DNA of 64,000 nt from the NCBI GenBank assembly GCA_021770845.1, contig JAETQF010000001.1, positions 62,001 through 126,000 of the forward strand. Direction: 5' to 3'. This stretch comes from Oscillospiraceae bacterium (GTDB lineage Bacteria > Bacillota > Clostridia > Oscillospirales > Oscillospiraceae). Below, in pieces: positions 19,060 through 27,732 of this stretch. Below the pieces are notes generated by a model. That model did not search any database, was not told where the DNA came from, and saw only the letters and a program-made list of their open reading frames with translations. Each line of letters starts with the position of its first letter. Positions within the stretch are counted from its first letter, which is position 1. Position numbers and translations under genes: made by a program.

Positions 19060-20096
19060 TCCCGGTGGTGGATCTGAAATCCATGACGCTGGAGGAGCTG
19101 TCCGCCTACTTCAAGGAGCTGGGACAGCCCGGGTTTCGGGCAAAGCAGGTGTTCCGCTGGCTCCACCGGGGGGTGGAGTCCTTCGACGAGATGAGCGATC
19201 TGCCCCGCGCCCTGCGGGACGTCCTGAAAGAGCGGTGTCTCCTGACGGTACCCCAGGTGGAGCGCAGGCAGGTGTCCCAGGTGGACGGTACCATAAAATA
19301 CCTGTGGCGGCTTTTGGACGGAAATTGTATCGAAACGGTTTTGATGCGGTATAAGCATGGGAATACTGTCTGTGTGTCCAGCCAAGTGGGGTGCAACATG
19401 GGCTGCGTGTTCTGCGCCTCCACCCTTGGGGGCAAGGTGCGGGACTTGTCACCCGCTGAAATTCTTGATCAGGTCATCTTCACCCAGAAGGACAGCGGGG
19501 CGGAAATTTCCAATATCGTGCTGATGGGGATCGGGGAGCCGTTGGATAATTTCGACCATGTGCTGCGCTTCCTGACGCTGGTAAATCACCCGGACGGACT
19601 CAACATCGGGATGCGGCATATCTCCCTGTCCACCTGCGGTCTGATAAAGAAAATTGACAAACTGGCCCTTCTTGGGTTACAATTGACATTAAGCGTTTCC
19701 CTCCACGCCCCGGATGACGAAACCCGAAGCCGGCTGATGCCGGTGAACCGGGCGGTGGGCGTGGGGCCGCTGATGGAGACCTGCCGCCGTTACTTCGAGA
19801 CCACCGGGCGGCGGATCTCTTACGAGTACGCCATGATTGACGGGGTGAACGACAGCGACGCCCAGGCCGACCGGCTGGCGGAGCTGCTCCGGGGCCAGCC
19901 CGGGCACGTGAACCTGATCCCGCTGAACGACGTGGCGGAGTCGCCGCTGAAGCCCAGCCGCCGGGTGCGGCAGTTCCAGCAGCGGCTGGAGGGGCACGGC
20001 GTCACCGCCACCGTGCGCCGGAAGCTGGGGAGCGACATTGACGCCTCCTGCGGACAGCTCCGGCGCAGACACATGGACGGCGGAGCTTCATGGTAG
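19056..20096 (+). CDS. rlmN: 23S rRNA (A2503-C2) / tRNA (A37-C2) methyltransferase RlmN
   Basis: 346-aa radical-SAM enzyme. [4Fe-4S] ligands in CNMGCVFC (Cys113, Cys117, Cys120); a GEPLDN motif; conserved C-terminal Cys in DIDASCGQL, used for the methyl-transfer intermediate. The GTG at 19056 overlaps the rsmB stop (GTGA). Typical length. Confidence 0.96.
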   Translation: MIPVVDLKSMTLEELSAYFKELGQPGFRAKQVFRWLHRGVESFDEMSDLPRALRDVLKERCLLTVPQVERRQVSQVDGTIKYLWRLLDGNCIETVLMRYKHGNTVCVSSQVGCNMGCVFCASTLGGKVRDLSPAEILDQVIFTQKDSGAEISNIVLMGIGEPLDNFDHVLRFLTLVNHPDGLNIGMRHISLSTCGLIKKIDKLALLGLQLTLSVSLHAPDDETRSRLMPVNRAVGVGPLMETCRRYFETTGRRISYEYAMIDGVNDSDAQADRLAELLRGQPGHVNLIPLNDVAESPLKPSRRVRQFQQRLEGHGVTATVRRKLGSDIDASCGQLRRRHMDGGASW

Positions 20097-20126
20097 GCCC
20101 TTGATTCCGGAAAGGAGGGATCTTCA

Positions 20127-20861
20127 GTGAGACTATGCGGTGTGACGGACGTTGGCCGCCACCGAAAGGACAACCAGGACAGCTGGGCGTGTCGGGACTT
20201 GAACGGAGCGGCCCTGCTGGTGGTTTGCGACGGCATGGGCGGAGCCCAGGCGGGAGGCGTGGCCAGCTCCGTGGCGGCGGAGTGCTTTTCCGCCGCCGTG
20301 GAGGAGCGGTTCTCCCAGGGATCCCGGGATGATCCCGAGTGGTGGGAGGACGTGCTGGCGGAGGCCTGCGCCCTGGCCAACCGGAAGGTGTTTGAGCTGG
20401 CCCAGGCCAACCCGGAGTACCGGGGCATGGGCACCACACTGGTGGCGGCCTTGGCCCTGCCGGGGGAATCCTACGTGGTAAACGTGGGGGACAGCCGATG
20501 TTATCTCATAGAAAACGGGATGATTCGGCAGGTGACGGTGGATCACTCCCTGGTGCAGCTCCTGGTGGATCGGGGGGAGATCACCGCGGAGGAGGCCCGC
20601 CGGCACCCCCAGAAGAACCTGATCACCCGGGCGCTGGGGGTGGAGCCCACGGTGGCCTTCGACCTGCTCCGGGTGGAGACCGGCCAGGACAGCCGCCTGC
20701 TGCTGTGCAGTGACGGGCTGTCCAACGTGCTGCCCGACCCGGTGCTGCTTCAGACCTCGCTGGAGGAGCGGGAGCCGGAGGCGCTGTGCCGCAGGCTGGT
20801 GGATATGACGCTGGAACAGGGCGCGCCGGATAACGTCACCGTTGTCCTGGCGCAGCTGTAA
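20127..20861 (+). CDS. prpC: PP2C-type Ser/Thr phosphatase (PrpC/Stp)
   Basis: 244-aa metal-dependent phosphatase that reverses PrkC phosphorylation. Metal-binding residues are visible in RKDNQDS, VCDGMGG and the C-terminal LCSDGL and APDNVT motifs. GTG start 20127 after AAAGGAGGG. It directly precedes the PASTA kinase, the standard antagonistic pair. Confidence 0.94.
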   Translation: MRLCGVTDVGRHRKDNQDSWACRDLNGAALLVVCDGMGGAQAGGVASSVAAECFSAAVEERFSQGSRDDPEWWEDVLAEACALANRKVFELAQANPEYRGMGTTLVAALALPGESYVVNVGDSRCYLIENGMIRQVTVDHSLVQLLVDRGEITAEEARRHPQKNLITRALGVEPTVAFDLLRVETGQDSRLLLCSDGLSNVLPDPVLLQTSLEEREPEALCRRLVDMTLEQGAPDNVTVVLAQL

Positions 20862-20885
20862 GCAATCTGTAGGAGGACTTTTACC

Positions 20886-22952
20886 ATGGATCAATACATA
20901 GGTAAAATGCTCGACAACCGGTATGAGATCATGGAGTGCATCGGCATGGGCGGTATGGCGATGGTCTATAAGACCCGGGATCACCGGCTCAACCGGCTGG
21001 TGGCGGTGAAGATCCTGAAGCCGGAGCTGGCCCAGGACGCCGAGTTTCGCCGCCGCTTCCATGACGAGTCCCAGGCTGTGGCCATGCTGTCCCACGCCAA
21101 TATCGTGTCTGTGTACGACGTGAGCCAGTCCGACGGGCTGGACTATATCGTCATGGAGCTGGTGGACGGGCTGACGCTGAAGCAGTATATGCAGCGCCGG
21201 GGCACCCCCCTGAACTGGCGGGAGGCCCAGCACTTCATCACCCAGATCATGCGGGCGCTGAGCCACGCCCACTCCAGAGGCATCATCCACCGGGACATCA
21301 AGCCCCACAACGTCATGGTGCTCCGGGACGGCAGCGTGAAGGTCACCGATTTCGGCATCGCCCAGCTGGCCAGCGCCGCCCAGAATACCATGACCCAGGA
21401 GGCCATCGGCTCCGTCCACTATATCTCCCCGGAGCAGGCCAGAGGGAGCCACGTGGACTGCCGCACCGATATCTACTCCGCCGGCGTGGTGCTCTACGAG
21501 ATGCTCACCGGGCGGCTGCCCTTCGAGGGGGACACCCCCATGGGGGTGGCGATCCAGCACATCAGCGCCATCCCGGTGCCCCCCCGCAGCCTGAACCCGG
21601 ACGTGCCCCAGGCGCTGGAGGACATCACCATGCGGGCCATGGCGCCGGACGTCAACCAGCGGTACGGCTCGGCGGACGAGATGCTGGACGATTTGAAGGA
21701 GTTCCGCAAGAATCCGGACATGGAGGTGTCCCAGCCCGTCCCCCAGGACGAGGTGGACGAACCCACCATGGTGGTGCCCGTTGCCCGGCACAGCGGCGGA
21801 GATACGGAGCGCCGCCGCCGGGAGGCCGCCCGGGAGCCGGAGCGCCGGGAGCGCCGCTACCGGGAGGAGGAGCTGGACGAGTACGACGATCCGCCCGCCC
21901 GGGGAACCAGCATCGTGCCCGCGGTGGCCGCCATCGTAGTGATTTTGATCTTCATCGGCGGCATGATCTTTTTCCTCTACAACTTCCTGCTGAAGGGGAT
22001 GTTTGAGGAGCAAAAGGAATACCCGGTGCCCTCTCTGCTGGGCTATACCATGGAGGATCTGGAGAAAAACCCGGCCATTTTAGGGGAGTTCACCGTGGAG
22101 GAAGGGGACACCGTCTACAGCGAGGAGTATCCGGAGGGCCAGATCTGTGCCCAGACCCCCGAGGCCAAGACTATGGTCAAGGAAGGGGAGCGGGTCATCA
22201 AGGTCAAAATCAGCGGCGGAGAAGATACGATGTATATGCCGCCAGTGGACGGCTGGGAGTACCGGCAGGCCCTGCTGAAGCTGCAAAACGAGATGGGGCT
22301 TGAGGTGGAGGTGCAGGAGGAGTTCTCCGACACCATCACCAAGGGCATCATCATCTCCTCTACGCCCATGGCCGACATCGTGGTGGAAAAGGGCGACAAG
22401 GTTGTTCTGGTGGTGAGCAAGGGCCCGGAGACCCCCAAGGTGACGGTGCCCAGCTTCATAAGCTGGAACCTTGAGGACGTGGAGCGGCAGCTGGGCGCCA
22501 TGGGCCTCATCCGGGGCAAGGTGGATAACCACCCCAGCTCCGAGTACGCCGAGGGCAAGGTGATCTGGCAGAGCGTGCTGGGCGAGGTGGAGAAGGGCAC
22601 CGTCATCGACTTCTGGGTGAGCACGGGCCCGGAGGAGACGGAGCCGCCGGCTACAGAACCGCCTGCCACGGATCCGCCAGCCACGGATCCCCCCGCCACG
22701 GAGACACCCGTTCCCACGGAGAACGTGGGCGTACCCGCCAGCACCCAGTTTATCAAGGTGGATCTCAGCGAGTACACCGGCACGGTGGACGTGCGGATCA
22801 CGGTGGGGGATCAGCTGATCTTTGACGGCTCGGTGGACGCCTCCACCGGGGTGCTGAGCAAGCCGGCCACCGCCTCCGGGGTACAGAAGGTGTGTATTTA
22901 TATCAACGGCGTCCTGGAGCGCGACTACACGCTGGACTTTTCACAGCAATGA
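20886..22952 (+). CDS. prkC: PASTA-domain Ser/Thr protein kinase (PrkC/Stk)
   Basis: 688-aa membrane kinase sensing muropeptides or lipid II in related bacteria. Kinase domain 1-270 has Lys42 in VAVKIL, HRDIKPHN, DFG at 155-157 and GSVHYISPEQ. A charged juxtamembrane region leads to one transmembrane helix (about 345-370). Three extracytoplasmic PASTA units follow, starting near YPVPSLLGY, YMPPVDGWE and VTVPSFISW. A PPAT-repeat linker and a C-terminal beta domain of about 85 residues complete it. The stop overlaps the rsgA start. Confidence 0.95.
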   Translation: MDQYIGKMLDNRYEIMECIGMGGMAMVYKTRDHRLNRLVAVKILKPELAQDAEFRRRFHDESQAVAMLSHANIVSVYDVSQSDGLDYIVMELVDGLTLKQYMQRRGTPLNWREAQHFITQIMRALSHAHSRGIIHRDIKPHNVMVLRDGSVKVTDFGIAQLASAAQNTMTQEAIGSVHYISPEQARGSHVDCRTDIYSAGVVLYEMLTGRLPFEGDTPMGVAIQHISAIPVPPRSLNPDVPQALEDITMRAMAPDVNQRYGSADEMLDDLKEFRKNPDMEVSQPVPQDEVDEPTMVVPVARHSGGDTERRRREAAREPERRERRYREEELDEYDDPPARGTSIVPAVAAIVVILIFIGGMIFFLYNFLLKGMFEEQKEYPVPSLLGYTMEDLEKNPAILGEFTVEEGDTVYSEEYPEGQICAQTPEAKTMVKEGERVIKVKISGGEDTMYMPPVDGWEYRQALLKLQNEMGLEVEVQEEFSDTITKGIIISSTPMADIVVEKGDKVVLVVSKGPETPKVTVPSFISWNLEDVERQLGAMGLIRGKVDNHPSSEYAEGKVIWQSVLGEVEKGTVIDFWVSTGPEETEPPATEPPATDPPATDPPATETPVPTENVGVPASTQFIKVDLSEYTGTVDVRITVGDQLIFDGSVDASTGVLSKPATASGVQKVCIYINGVLERDYTLDFSQQ
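22641..22700 (+). repeat. Four 15-bp tandem units in prkC encoding (E/D)PPAT
   Basis: Units at 22641-22655, 22656-22670, 22671-22685 and 22686-22700 each encode a Glu/Asp-Pro-Pro-Ala-Thr pentapeptide. A wall-spanning proline/threonine linker; copy number may vary between strains. Confidence 0.8.
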
Positions 22953-23833
22953 CGGGACAGATTGTCAAGGCCCTCAGCGGATTTTATTACGTGGACACAG
23001 GGGAGGGGGATCCAATCCCCTGCCGGGGAAGGGGGCGGCTCCGCCTGCAGAAGCTCACCCCCTTGGTAGGGGATCGGGTGGAGATCAGCCGCCTGGACGA
23101 CGGGACGGGGATGGTGGACGCCGTCCTGCCCCGGAAGAACCAGTTCCGCCGCCCCATGGTGGCCAACATCGACCAGATGGTGATCATCGCGTCGGGGGCG
23201 ATCCCCGTCACCGATCCCTTTCTCATCGACCGCATGGCGGCCATGGCGGAGTGGAAGGGCTGTGAGGTGCTGATCTGCTTTAACAAGTGCGATCTGGATC
23301 GGGCGGACGGGCTGGCGGCGGTCTACCGGGAGGCGGGCTTCCCCACCCTTCAGGTCAGCGCGGAGACGGGGGATGGAATCCCAGAGCTGGCGGCGGCCAT
23401 TGCTGGGAAGGTTTCTGCTTTTACAGGAAATTCCGGTGTTGGCAAGTCCAGTATTTTGAATGCCCTCCAGCCGGGCTTCGGCCTGGAGGTGGGGGACGTG
23501 AGCGAAAAGCTGGGCCGGGGCCGTCACACCACCCGGCACGTGGAGCTGTTCCCGGTGGCGGGAGGGCTGGCGGCGGATACGCCGGGCTTCTCCGCCTTTG
23601 ACGTGGAGCGGATGGAGGCCATCCCCAAGGAGGAGCTGGCCAGAGCCTTCCGGGAGTTCCGGCCCTTCCTGGAGGAGTGCCGCTTCCAGGGCTGCGCCCA
23701 CGTGAAGGAGCGGGGCTGCGCCGTGCGGGAGGCGGTGGCGGCGGGAAAGATCGCCCCCAGCCGCCATAAAAGCTATGTCCGGCTGTACGAACAGGCCAAA
23801 GAGATCCCGGACTGGGAGAGACGCAAAAATTGA
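22949..23833 (+). CDS. rsgA: Ribosome small-subunit-dependent GTPase RsgA
   Basis: 294-aa circularly permuted GTPase that checks 30S maturation. OB fold at the N-terminus; G4 NKCD (112-115) precedes the G1 P-loop GNSGVGKS (160-167) and G3 DTPGFS. C-terminal zinc site is C-x4-C-x-H-x5-C in CRFQGCAHVKERGC. ATG 22949 overlaps the prkC stop. prpC-prkC-rsgA-spoVM is the B. subtilis neighbourhood. Confidence 0.94.
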   Translation: MTGQIVKALSGFYYVDTGEGDPIPCRGRGRLRLQKLTPLVGDRVEISRLDDGTGMVDAVLPRKNQFRRPMVANIDQMVIIASGAIPVTDPFLIDRMAAMAEWKGCEVLICFNKCDLDRADGLAAVYREAGFPTLQVSAETGDGIPELAAAIAGKVSAFTGNSGVGKSSILNALQPGFGLEVGDVSEKLGRGRHTTRHVELFPVAGGLAADTPGFSAFDVERMEAIPKEELARAFREFRPFLEECRFQGCAHVKERGCAVREAVAAGKIAPSRHKSYVRLYEQAKEIPDWERRKN

Positions 23834-23857
23834 ATGGAACCGGACAGCCCCCTTTTT

Positions 23858-23865
23858 CATATGCT
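23858..23865 (+). promoter_or_regulatory. SigE-like -10 element (CATATGCT) before spoVM
   Basis: CATATGCT 38 nt upstream of spoVM is identical to the candidate -10 upstream of cwlD (35415-35422) and close to the SigE -10 consensus CATACAnT. No convincing -35 at 14-bp spacing is visible here, so it is weaker than the sites before sipL, spoIVA and cwlD. Confidence 0.4.
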
Positions 23866-23902
23866 GGTATAGATTCCAGCGTTGAGAAAGGGGGCAGTTT
23901 TC

Positions 23903-23974
23903 ATGCGAGTCGTGGTGGTGAAGTTTCCGAAGGCGCTGTGCGGCCTGATGCGCAAGATCTTCCACATGGATTGA
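23903..23974 (+). CDS. spoVM: Stage V sporulation protein SpoVM (23 aa)
   Basis: A 23-codon gene. The amphipathic peptide reads MRVVVVKFPKALCGLMRKIF then HMD. Lined up with B. subtilis SpoVM it keeps Lys7, Pro9, Lys10, Gly14 and Arg17, the residues of the curvature-sensing helix that marks the forespore surface and recruits SpoIVA. AGGGGG lies 9 nt upstream of ATG 23903. Its position after prpC-prkC-rsgA agrees with Bacillus synteny, and the spoIVA gene is 1.7 kb downstream. Too short for most gene finders. Confidence 0.85.
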   Translation: MRVVVVKFPKALCGLMRKIFHMD

Positions 23975-23980
23975 GCAGAG

Positions 23981-24010
23981 GACATATCCCGGCCCCTCCC
24001 GGCATATAGT
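23981..24010 (+). promoter_or_regulatory. Candidate SigE promoter for the sipL-like gene
   Basis: GACATATC (23981-23988), 14 bp, CATATAGT (24003-24010), compared with the mother-cell SigE consensus GTCATATT-N14-CATACAnT. Located 33 nt before the sipL-like start. Confidence 0.6.
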
Positions 24011-24042
24011 GGACACAGAATACGTGCAAGGAGAGGAAGCCT

Positions 24043-25554
24043 ATGGACATGGAACTGCAGCGCATTGTGCTGGAGGGGTACCGGCCCGTCAGCCAGGGGA
24101 TGTTTTCTCAGGAGGAGACGTTGGAGAGCATTGTGCCCGACGCCTGCCCGGACATCTCCCGGATCGTCTCGGCGGTGGGCAAGGTGTTTTTGAAGGATAA
24201 GGAGCTGGGGGAGGGCTCCCTGCGGCTGTCCGGCACCGCCCGGGTGACCGTGCTCTACATACCGGAGGAGGAGACCGTCCTTCGTTCGCTGGAGGTGTCC
24301 ATCCCCTTCCAGTGCGTCCGGGACGACCCGCAGTTCCATGCCGGGTGCCCCGTACAGGTGGCGGTTCAGGCCGCCTCGGCGGACGCGCGCACCATCAACC
24401 CCCGGAAGATGCTGGTGCGGGTCAACCTGACGGTGTGGGCGGCGGCCTACCAGCAGGAGCGGCAGGAGCTGAGCTGCGATGTGAGCTGCGGGGAGGAGGC
24501 CGGGGTGGAGAAGCTGCTCACCCCCTGCAAATGCTGCGCGATCCCAGACGTGGCGGAAAAGACGTTTACCTTCTCCGACGTGCTGCGCCCCCCGGCCTCC
24601 AAGCCGGAGATGGAGGAGCTGCTGTTCTACCGGGCGGAGCTGGGGGCGGTGGACGCCAAGTTTATCGGAAGGAAGCTGGTGCTCAAGGGAGACGTCCAGC
24701 TGATCACCCTGTACCGGGGCGGGGAGGGGCTGGTGCCCCTGCGCTTTGAGCTGCCCTACTCTCAGATCCTGGATCTGGGGGAGGCCCCGGAGGAGGCGGA
24801 TCCGGAGGCGGTGGTGACGCTGAAAAGCGTGGACTGCCGCCTGCGGGAGGGGGAGCTGGAGGTGACGCTGGAGGCGCTGGCCCAGGCCGCCCTGTGGGTG
24901 CGCCGATCCGTGACCCTGATCAGCGATGCCTACTGCCTCAAGCAGCCTCTTGATGTGGAGCGGGCCCCGGCCCGGCTGTGCACCATGGCGGAGCGGACAT
25001 TCCGGCGGGAGACCGCCCGGAAGCTGTGCGAGTCCGGCATCCCCGCCAAGCAGGTGCTGGACTGCGCCGTGTCGGTGACCTCGATGGCCTCCGCCCCGGT
25101 GGAGGGCGGCATGGAGTTTACCGCCCAGGCCATCGCGTCCATCCTCTACCTCAGCGAGGATGACGCCCTGTGCGGCGTGGAGGTGGATATCCCCGTGTCC
25201 TGCCGGGGGGAGCTGCCCCCGGGCTGTACCTGTTCCTGCACCTGCCGTCCCGTGGGGGAGGCCACTGCCGTCCCCGTCACCGGCGGGCTGGAGGTGCGCT
25301 TTGAGGCGGAGTTCGCCTGGATGACCACCCGGGAGGAGCAGGCGGCCTGCGTCACCGATCTGAAGCCCAGCGGCATCAAGGAGACCGGTGTGCGGCCCTC
25401 GGTGGTGATCCGCCGGGTGGAGCGGGGGGAGGCGCTGTGGGACATCGCCAAAGCCTGCGGATCGACGGTGGAGGATATCTGCGGCGCCAACGGCCTCGCC
25501 TCCCCGGAGGCGGCGGAGGGGGAGCTGCTGCTTATTCCCGCCAGAAGATGCTGA
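24043..25554 (+). CDS. sipL: SPOCS (DUF3794) + LysM spore-coat protein, SipL-like
   Basis: 503-aa protein with DUF3794/SPOCS repeats over about residues 1-440 and a C-terminal LysM domain (about 452-500, starting RRVERGEALWDIAK and ending LLLIPARR). This architecture and length match C. difficile SipL, whose LysM domain binds SpoIVA in the coat basement layer. Here the gene lies between spoVM and spoIVA, strongly supporting that role. RBS AAGGAGAGG; SigE-like promoter just upstream. Other SPOCS-LysM proteins (SafA-like) are the alternative, but context favours SipL. Confidence 0.85.
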   Translation: MDMELQRIVLEGYRPVSQGMFSQEETLESIVPDACPDISRIVSAVGKVFLKDKELGEGSLRLSGTARVTVLYIPEEETVLRSLEVSIPFQCVRDDPQFHAGCPVQVAVQAASADARTINPRKMLVRVNLTVWAAAYQQERQELSCDVSCGEEAGVEKLLTPCKCCAIPDVAEKTFTFSDVLRPPASKPEMEELLFYRAELGAVDAKFIGRKLVLKGDVQLITLYRGGEGLVPLRFELPYSQILDLGEAPEEADPEAVVTLKSVDCRLREGELEVTLEALAQAALWVRRSVTLISDAYCLKQPLDVERAPARLCTMAERTFRRETARKLCESGIPAKQVLDCAVSVTSMASAPVEGGMEFTAQAIASILYLSEDDALCGVEVDIPVSCRGELPPGCTCSCTCRPVGEATAVPVTGGLEVRFEAEFAWMTTREEQAACVTDLKPSGIKETGVRPSVVIRRVERGEALWDIAKACGSTVEDICGANGLASPEAAEGELLLIPARRC

Positions 25555-25561
25555 CAAAAGC

Positions 25562-25590
25562 CGGCGGCGTGGACAAAATCCACGCCGCCG
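25562..25590 (+). terminator. Strong hairpin after sipL, no U tract
   Basis: CGGCGGCGTGGA (25562-25573), loop CAAAA, TCCACGCCGCCG (25579-25590): 12 perfect base pairs. It lacks a T run and abuts the spoIVA promoter, so it may block or stabilise RNA rather than terminate efficiently. Confidence 0.5.
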
Positions 25591-25592
25591 CT

Positions 25593-25622
25593 GTCATATT
25601 CCTTCCACCGCGCCCATACATA
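25593..25622 (+). promoter_or_regulatory. SigE promoter for spoIVA
   Basis: GTCATATT (25593-25600), 14-bp spacer, CATACATA (25615-25622): essentially the consensus of the mother-cell sigma factor SigE, about 33 nt before the TTG start of spoIVA. Confidence 0.8.
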
Positions 25623-25654
25623 TAAGACGAGTATGCGGTGAGGAGGGTTCAGCT

Positions 25655-27130
25655 TTGGAAAACAAACTGTATGAGGATATCGCCCAGCGCACCCAGGGCG
25701 ACATCTATATCGGCGTGGTGGGCCCCGTGCGGACGGGGAAGTCCACCTTCATCAAGCGGTTCATGGAGACCCTGGTGCTGCCCAAGATCGAGAACAGCTA
25801 CATCCGGGATCGGGCCCGGGATGAGCTGCCCCAGAGCGGCTCCGGCCGGGTGGTGATGACCGCCGAGCCCAAGTTCGTCCCCGAGGACGCGGTGGAGATG
25901 GTGATGGAGGACGGCGGGGTGTTCTCCGTCCGGCTCATCGACTGCGTGGGCTACATGGTGCCCAGCGCCCTGGGGCAGATGGACGGGGATCAGCCCCGGA
26001 TGGTGATGACCCCCTGGTTCGACCACGAGATTCCCATGACGGAGGCGGCGGAATTCGGCACCCAGAAGGTGATCACCGATCACTCCACCATCGGCATTGT
26101 GGTGACCACCGACGGCTCGGTGACCGACATCCCCCGGGAGGACTACCTGGAGGCGGAGGAGCGGGTGATCAGCGAGCTGAAGGGGCTGGGCAAGCCCTTC
26201 ATGGTGCTGCTCAACTCCGCCCAGCCCTACAGTGAGCGGGCCCAGACCCTCCAGGCGGACATCGCGGAGCGGTATGACGTGACCTGTCTGGCCGCCAACT
26301 GCCTGACCCTGGACGAAGGGGCGGTGAGCGAGATCATCCGTGCGGTGCTCCACGAGTTCCCCATGAAGCAGATGGATCTGTTCCTGCCCCCCTGGGTGGA
26401 TGTGCTTCCCTTTGACCACCCCATCAAGAGCGGGCTGTACGCCATGATCCGGGAGGAGACGGAGGGCCTCCAGCGCCTGCGGGACGCGGAGGGCGCGGTG
26501 CTGGCCATGGGGGATCGGGAGGAGGTGAGCTCCGCCGTCCTCAACCGGATGGACATGGGCAGCGGCGTCGTCACCGCCACCCTGGAGCTGCCCCGGGCGC
26601 TGTTCTACTCCACCGTGTCCGAGCGGTGCGGGCTGGAGATCCGGGACGACGGCGACCTCATCGACCAGCTCACCCAGATGGCGTGTATGAAGCGCAGCTA
26701 TGAGAAGGTGGAGGACGCCCTGAAGCAGGTGGAGGCCACGGGCTATGGCATTGTGATGCCCGACCCTCAGGAGATGACGCTGGAGGAGCCGGAGATCGTC
26801 AAGCAGGGGGGACGGTACGGCGTGCGGCTCAAGGCGTCCGCCCCGTCCATCCATATGATGCGGGCGGATATCCGGGCGGAGGTGTCCCCCATCATGGGCA
26901 CCGAGAAGCAGTCGGAGGAGATGGTGGACTACCTGCTCCAGCAGTTCGAGGGGGACACGGGGAAGATCTGGGACTCCAACATCTTTGGGCGCTCCTTCCA
27001 CGAGCTGGTGGGGGAGGACTTGAACGGCAAGCTGAAGCGGATGCCGGAGGAGGCCCGGGAGAAGCTGCGGGAGACGCTCCAGCGGATCATCAACGAGGGA
27101 TCCGGCGGGCTGATCTGCATCATCTTATGA
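25655..27130 (+). CDS. spoIVA: Stage IV sporulation protein A, coat-morphogenetic ATPase
   Basis: 491-aa ATPase that polymerises on the forespore as the coat basement layer. Walker A GPVRTGKST at residues 23-31; TRAFAC-like N-terminal domain followed by the middle and C-terminal SpoIVA domains. The C-terminal GGLICIIL is a typical ending. Starts with TTG at 25655, fixed by AGGAGGG (25641-25647) 7 nt upstream. A bidirectional terminator follows. Confidence 0.96.
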   Translation: MENKLYEDIAQRTQGDIYIGVVGPVRTGKSTFIKRFMETLVLPKIENSYIRDRARDELPQSGSGRVVMTAEPKFVPEDAVEMVMEDGGVFSVRLIDCVGYMVPSALGQMDGDQPRMVMTPWFDHEIPMTEAAEFGTQKVITDHSTIGIVVTTDGSVTDIPREDYLEAEERVISELKGLGKPFMVLLNSAQPYSERAQTLQADIAERYDVTCLAANCLTLDEGAVSEIIRAVLHEFPMKQMDLFLPPWVDVLPFDHPIKSGLYAMIREETEGLQRLRDAEGAVLAMGDREEVSSAVLNRMDMGSGVVTATLELPRALFYSTVSERCGLEIRDDGDLIDQLTQMACMKRSYEKVEDALKQVEATGYGIVMPDPQEMTLEEPEIVKQGGRYGVRLKASAPSIHMMRADIRAEVSPIMGTEKQSEEMVDYLLQQFEGDTGKIWDSNIFGRSFHELVGEDLNGKLKRMPEEAREKLRETLQRIINEGSGGLICIIL

Positions 27131-27173
27131 AAAAGAGGAGCGGCAAGGCAGAACGCCTTACCGCTCCTCTTTT
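27131..27173. terminator. Bidirectional terminator between spoIVA and the GNAT gene
   Basis: AAAAGAGGAGCGG (27131-27143) pairs with CCGCTCCTCTTTT (27161-27173), with an inner AGGC/GCCT stem. It serves converging transcripts; the GNAT stop codon lies inside it. Confidence 0.85.
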
Positions 27174-27661
27174 AAAAGCCCGTAAAAATAGAGGTCGGCC
27201 CAGTTCCCGTCATTGTCTCTTGTCTGGCTTCGTTGGATTCCCTCCAGCCGCATACCGAGTTTTTTCATTAGGCCAACCGATTTTACGCTGTCAATGGCTT
27301 CTGCAAATATTTTGTGTACTTCCAGCTTACTGAAAGCATACTCAACCACCGCTTTGCAGGATTCAAAAGCATAGCCCTGCCGCCAATAGTTTTTGTTGAA
27401 AATCCAGCCAATTTCGTAAACGCCTTCTTCAAAAGCCTTAAATAGGATATATCCAATCATTTTGCCGCTGTCCTTGTGAACTGCGGCAACAGCCCCTCTT
27501 TTCTCAATACAAAACGTTGATAAGAAATCAGTTGTTTTTTCAGGACTGTATGCAGGCTCACAATGCTTCATCACCTCGGCATTACCAAAAATCTCATATA
27601 AATCTTCTGAGTCACCCATCGTATACTCCCGAATGATCATCCTTTGAGTTTCAATATACAT
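27158..27661 (-). CDS. GNAT-family N-acetyltransferase (RimJ/RimL type)
   Basis: 167-aa acetyltransferase of the Acetyltransf_3 type, with TQRMIIREYTMGD at the N-terminus, a WIFNKNYWRQGYAFESC acetyl-CoA loop, and GMRLEGIQR before the C-terminus. The substrate is unknown (ribosomal proteins, antibiotics and small amines are all known for the family). ATG 27661 is preferred because GAGGAAG lies 9 nt upstream; a start at 27679 is possible. Its AT-rich composition contrasts with all neighbours, suggesting recent acquisition. Confidence 0.85.
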   Translation of the reverse strand: MYIETQRMIIREYTMGDSEDLYEIFGNAEVMKHCEPAYSPEKTTDFLSTFCIEKRGAVAAVHKDSGKMIGYILFKAFEEGVYEIGWIFNKNYWRQGYAFESCKAVVEYAFSKLEVHKIFAEAIDSVKSVGLMKKLGMRLEGIQRSQTRDNDGNWADLYFYGLLKEER

Positions 27662-27732
27662 AATAAACCACTTCCTCATATTGAACTTGTCATTTTGAAT
27701 AAGAAAAAAGCCAGTACAGCGGAAGGCACTGA

